Source: JBBQRS01 sp038214535 (GTDB lineage Bacteria > Chloroflexota > Anaerolineae > CG2-30-64-16). Taken from it: 13,258 nucleotides of DNA. Below are positions 12,658 through 13,258 of this stretch, in pieces (position 1 is the first letter of the stretch; every line of letters begins with the position of its first letter). The notes under the pieces were generated by a model. It did no database searches. It saw only the letters and a program-made list of their open reading frames with translations, and was not told where the DNA came from. The position numbers were made by a program, and so were the translations under genes. The stretch spans positions 1 to 13,258 of the forward strand of contig JBBQRS010000123.1 of the NCBI GenBank assembly GCA_038214535.1. The letters run 5' to 3'.

Positions 12658-13033
12658 TCGCTATGTAGCCGAGATCAGTTCGGTGTTGGATAAGTATCGC
12701 GCCGCAACGTTCGTGACTGAGGCACGCGTTAGTTTCGAGTTCCGGCCAGGCGGCCAGAGCTATCTGGAAGGAGCCATCAGGTTCACTGATCAATCCGTGC
12801 TGCATTTCCGGGAATACCTGGATCAAATAGCCGATAGCGTTGAGAAACTGATGTACGTCTATCAATACCAGACGGAAGCAGGTGATCTCCTGTTTCGTTA
12901 CGACAACGCACGCCATCGGCCGCCGCTCTCCTTCGTAGAACACCGACACGCACCCGACGAGGTCACATTCGTCCCCGCCCCCACTCTGGAAATGGCATTG
13001 CAAGAGGCGTCCGCGCTGGGCGGATGGCTATGA
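12650..13033 (+). CDS. tumE: TumE-family (DUF6516) toxin
   Basis: A 127-residue protein that I recognise as TumE-like from the run RYVAEISSVLDKY, ARVSFEFRPGGQSYLEGAIRFTDQSVLHFREYLD and, near 98-114, LLFRYDNARHRPPL...EHRH. The last block (RYDNA-x-H-x-P, then H-x-H) is the most conserved part of the family and probably holds the active residues. The family is annotated as the toxin of type II modules; I cannot state the cellular target from sequence. The start is GTG 12650, overlapping the antitoxin stop (GTGCTTGA), with only weak Shine-Dalgarno signal, as expected for coupled translation that keeps the toxin below the antitoxin. The region has visibly more A+T than the sugar genes to its left, which fits lateral transfer. 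Confidence 0.85.
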   Translation: MLDRYVAEISSVLDKYRAATFVTEARVSFEFRPGGQSYLEGAIRFTDQSVLHFREYLDQIADSVEKLMYVYQYQTEAGDLLFRYDNARHRPPLSFVEHRHAPDEVTFVPAPTLEMALQEASALGGWL

Positions 13034-13199
13034 TCGCATTCATCTGAGCCCTTCTTCCCGCTGAGTCAGAAACGCCATAGCGGCCGTTTTCTGGGTTCCG
13101 TGACGCACGTCGCCAGCGCAGGAATTCTCAATGTAAACAAAAGAGCGACAGCGGCTAGAATGAAGGCGTCAGACATCCTATCCAGATCAAGAGCGATTT
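13034..13199. other. Intergenic region, 166 bases, with a weak possible promoter
   Basis: No gene, RNA or long palindrome is visible. TAGAAT at 13157-13162 could be the -10 box of a gene starting at 13200, but the -35 region (TGTAAA, 18 bases upstream) is poor. Confidence 0.4.
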
Positions 13200-13258
13200 A
13201 TGGCACCAACGCTATCGTTTGACCGGTTACGCTCGATTTTGATTGCGACAGTCGCCCA
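13200..13258 (+). CDS. Possible start of a gene that runs off the window
   Basis: ATG 13200 opens a frame that stays open to the end (19 complete codons, MAPTLSFDRLRSILIATVA). A weak AAGAG site lies about eight bases upstream. The fragment is too short to assign to a family; the LRSILIATVA part is hydrophobic and could begin a membrane or signal segment. Only the continuing sequence can tell whether it is real. Confidence 0.35.
   Translation, partial: MAPTLSFDRLRSILIATVA

Noticed and set aside
12524..13003. Minus-strand frame of 159 codons over the TumE-type module
   Set aside because: It lies opposite two well-supported overlapping genes and has no family features.
1..13258. CRISPR array, tRNA, rRNA or insertion sequence
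   Set aside because: No regularly spaced direct repeats, no cloverleaf or rRNA-like stretch, and no transposase or integrase motif were seen.

Overview
The window is GC-rich bacterial chromosome with tightly packed genes. It has no rRNA, tRNA, CRISPR array or transposase. Gene content (an FGGY rhamnulokinase with a large cupin, an AraM-type sn-glycerol-1-phosphate dehydrogenase, dehydrogenase E1 subunits with a COG3618-type lactonase, a TumE-family toxin) and several long perfect palindromes between genes suggest an environmental bacterium. Chloroflexota (Anaerolineae-like) is my best guess, but it rests on overall resemblance and is not proven.

Layout. (1) 1-3739, plus strand: the end of a large cupin protein, rhamnulokinase RhaB, and a PHP-domain metal hydrolase that appears to start at a rare ATT codon. 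This looks like part of an L-rhamnose utilisation locus continuing to the left. (2) 3743-5374, minus strand: after a convergent palindrome come a VOC/glyoxalase-fold protein, a second long palindrome, a Nudix hydrolase and an NTF2-like (DUF4440-type) protein; the last two form a small operon. (3) 5480-8920, minus strand: E1-alpha, an amidohydrolase-2 lactonase, E1-beta and a thioredoxin-like protein in one tight operon, with the lactonase gene lying between the two E1 subunit genes. A small cupin (9005-9367) and a solo minimal nucleotidyltransferase (9405-9722) precede it on the same strand. (4) 9849-11938, plus strand: an sn-glycerol-1-phosphate dehydrogenase and a NagD-type HAD phosphatase, translationally coupled, the same two families as AraM and AraL of the Bacillus subtilis arabinose operon. 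A back-to-back promoter pair lies between regions 3 and 4. (5) 11943-13033: a defence/addiction patch with an orphan antitoxin-like gene on the minus strand and a TumE-type toxin with its presumed antitoxin on the plus strand, with divergent promoters between them. A new gene may begin at 13200 and run off the window.

Common theme. Regions 1, 3 and 4 all contain enzymes for sugars, sugar acids or sugar phosphates (kinase, lactonase, 2-oxo-acid dehydrogenase E1, HAD phosphatase, cupins), consistent with a carbohydrate-catabolism neighbourhood. No transporter or regulator is visible inside the window. No stretch longer than 300 bases lacks a gene; the largest gaps (12195-12360 and 13034-13199) are described below.
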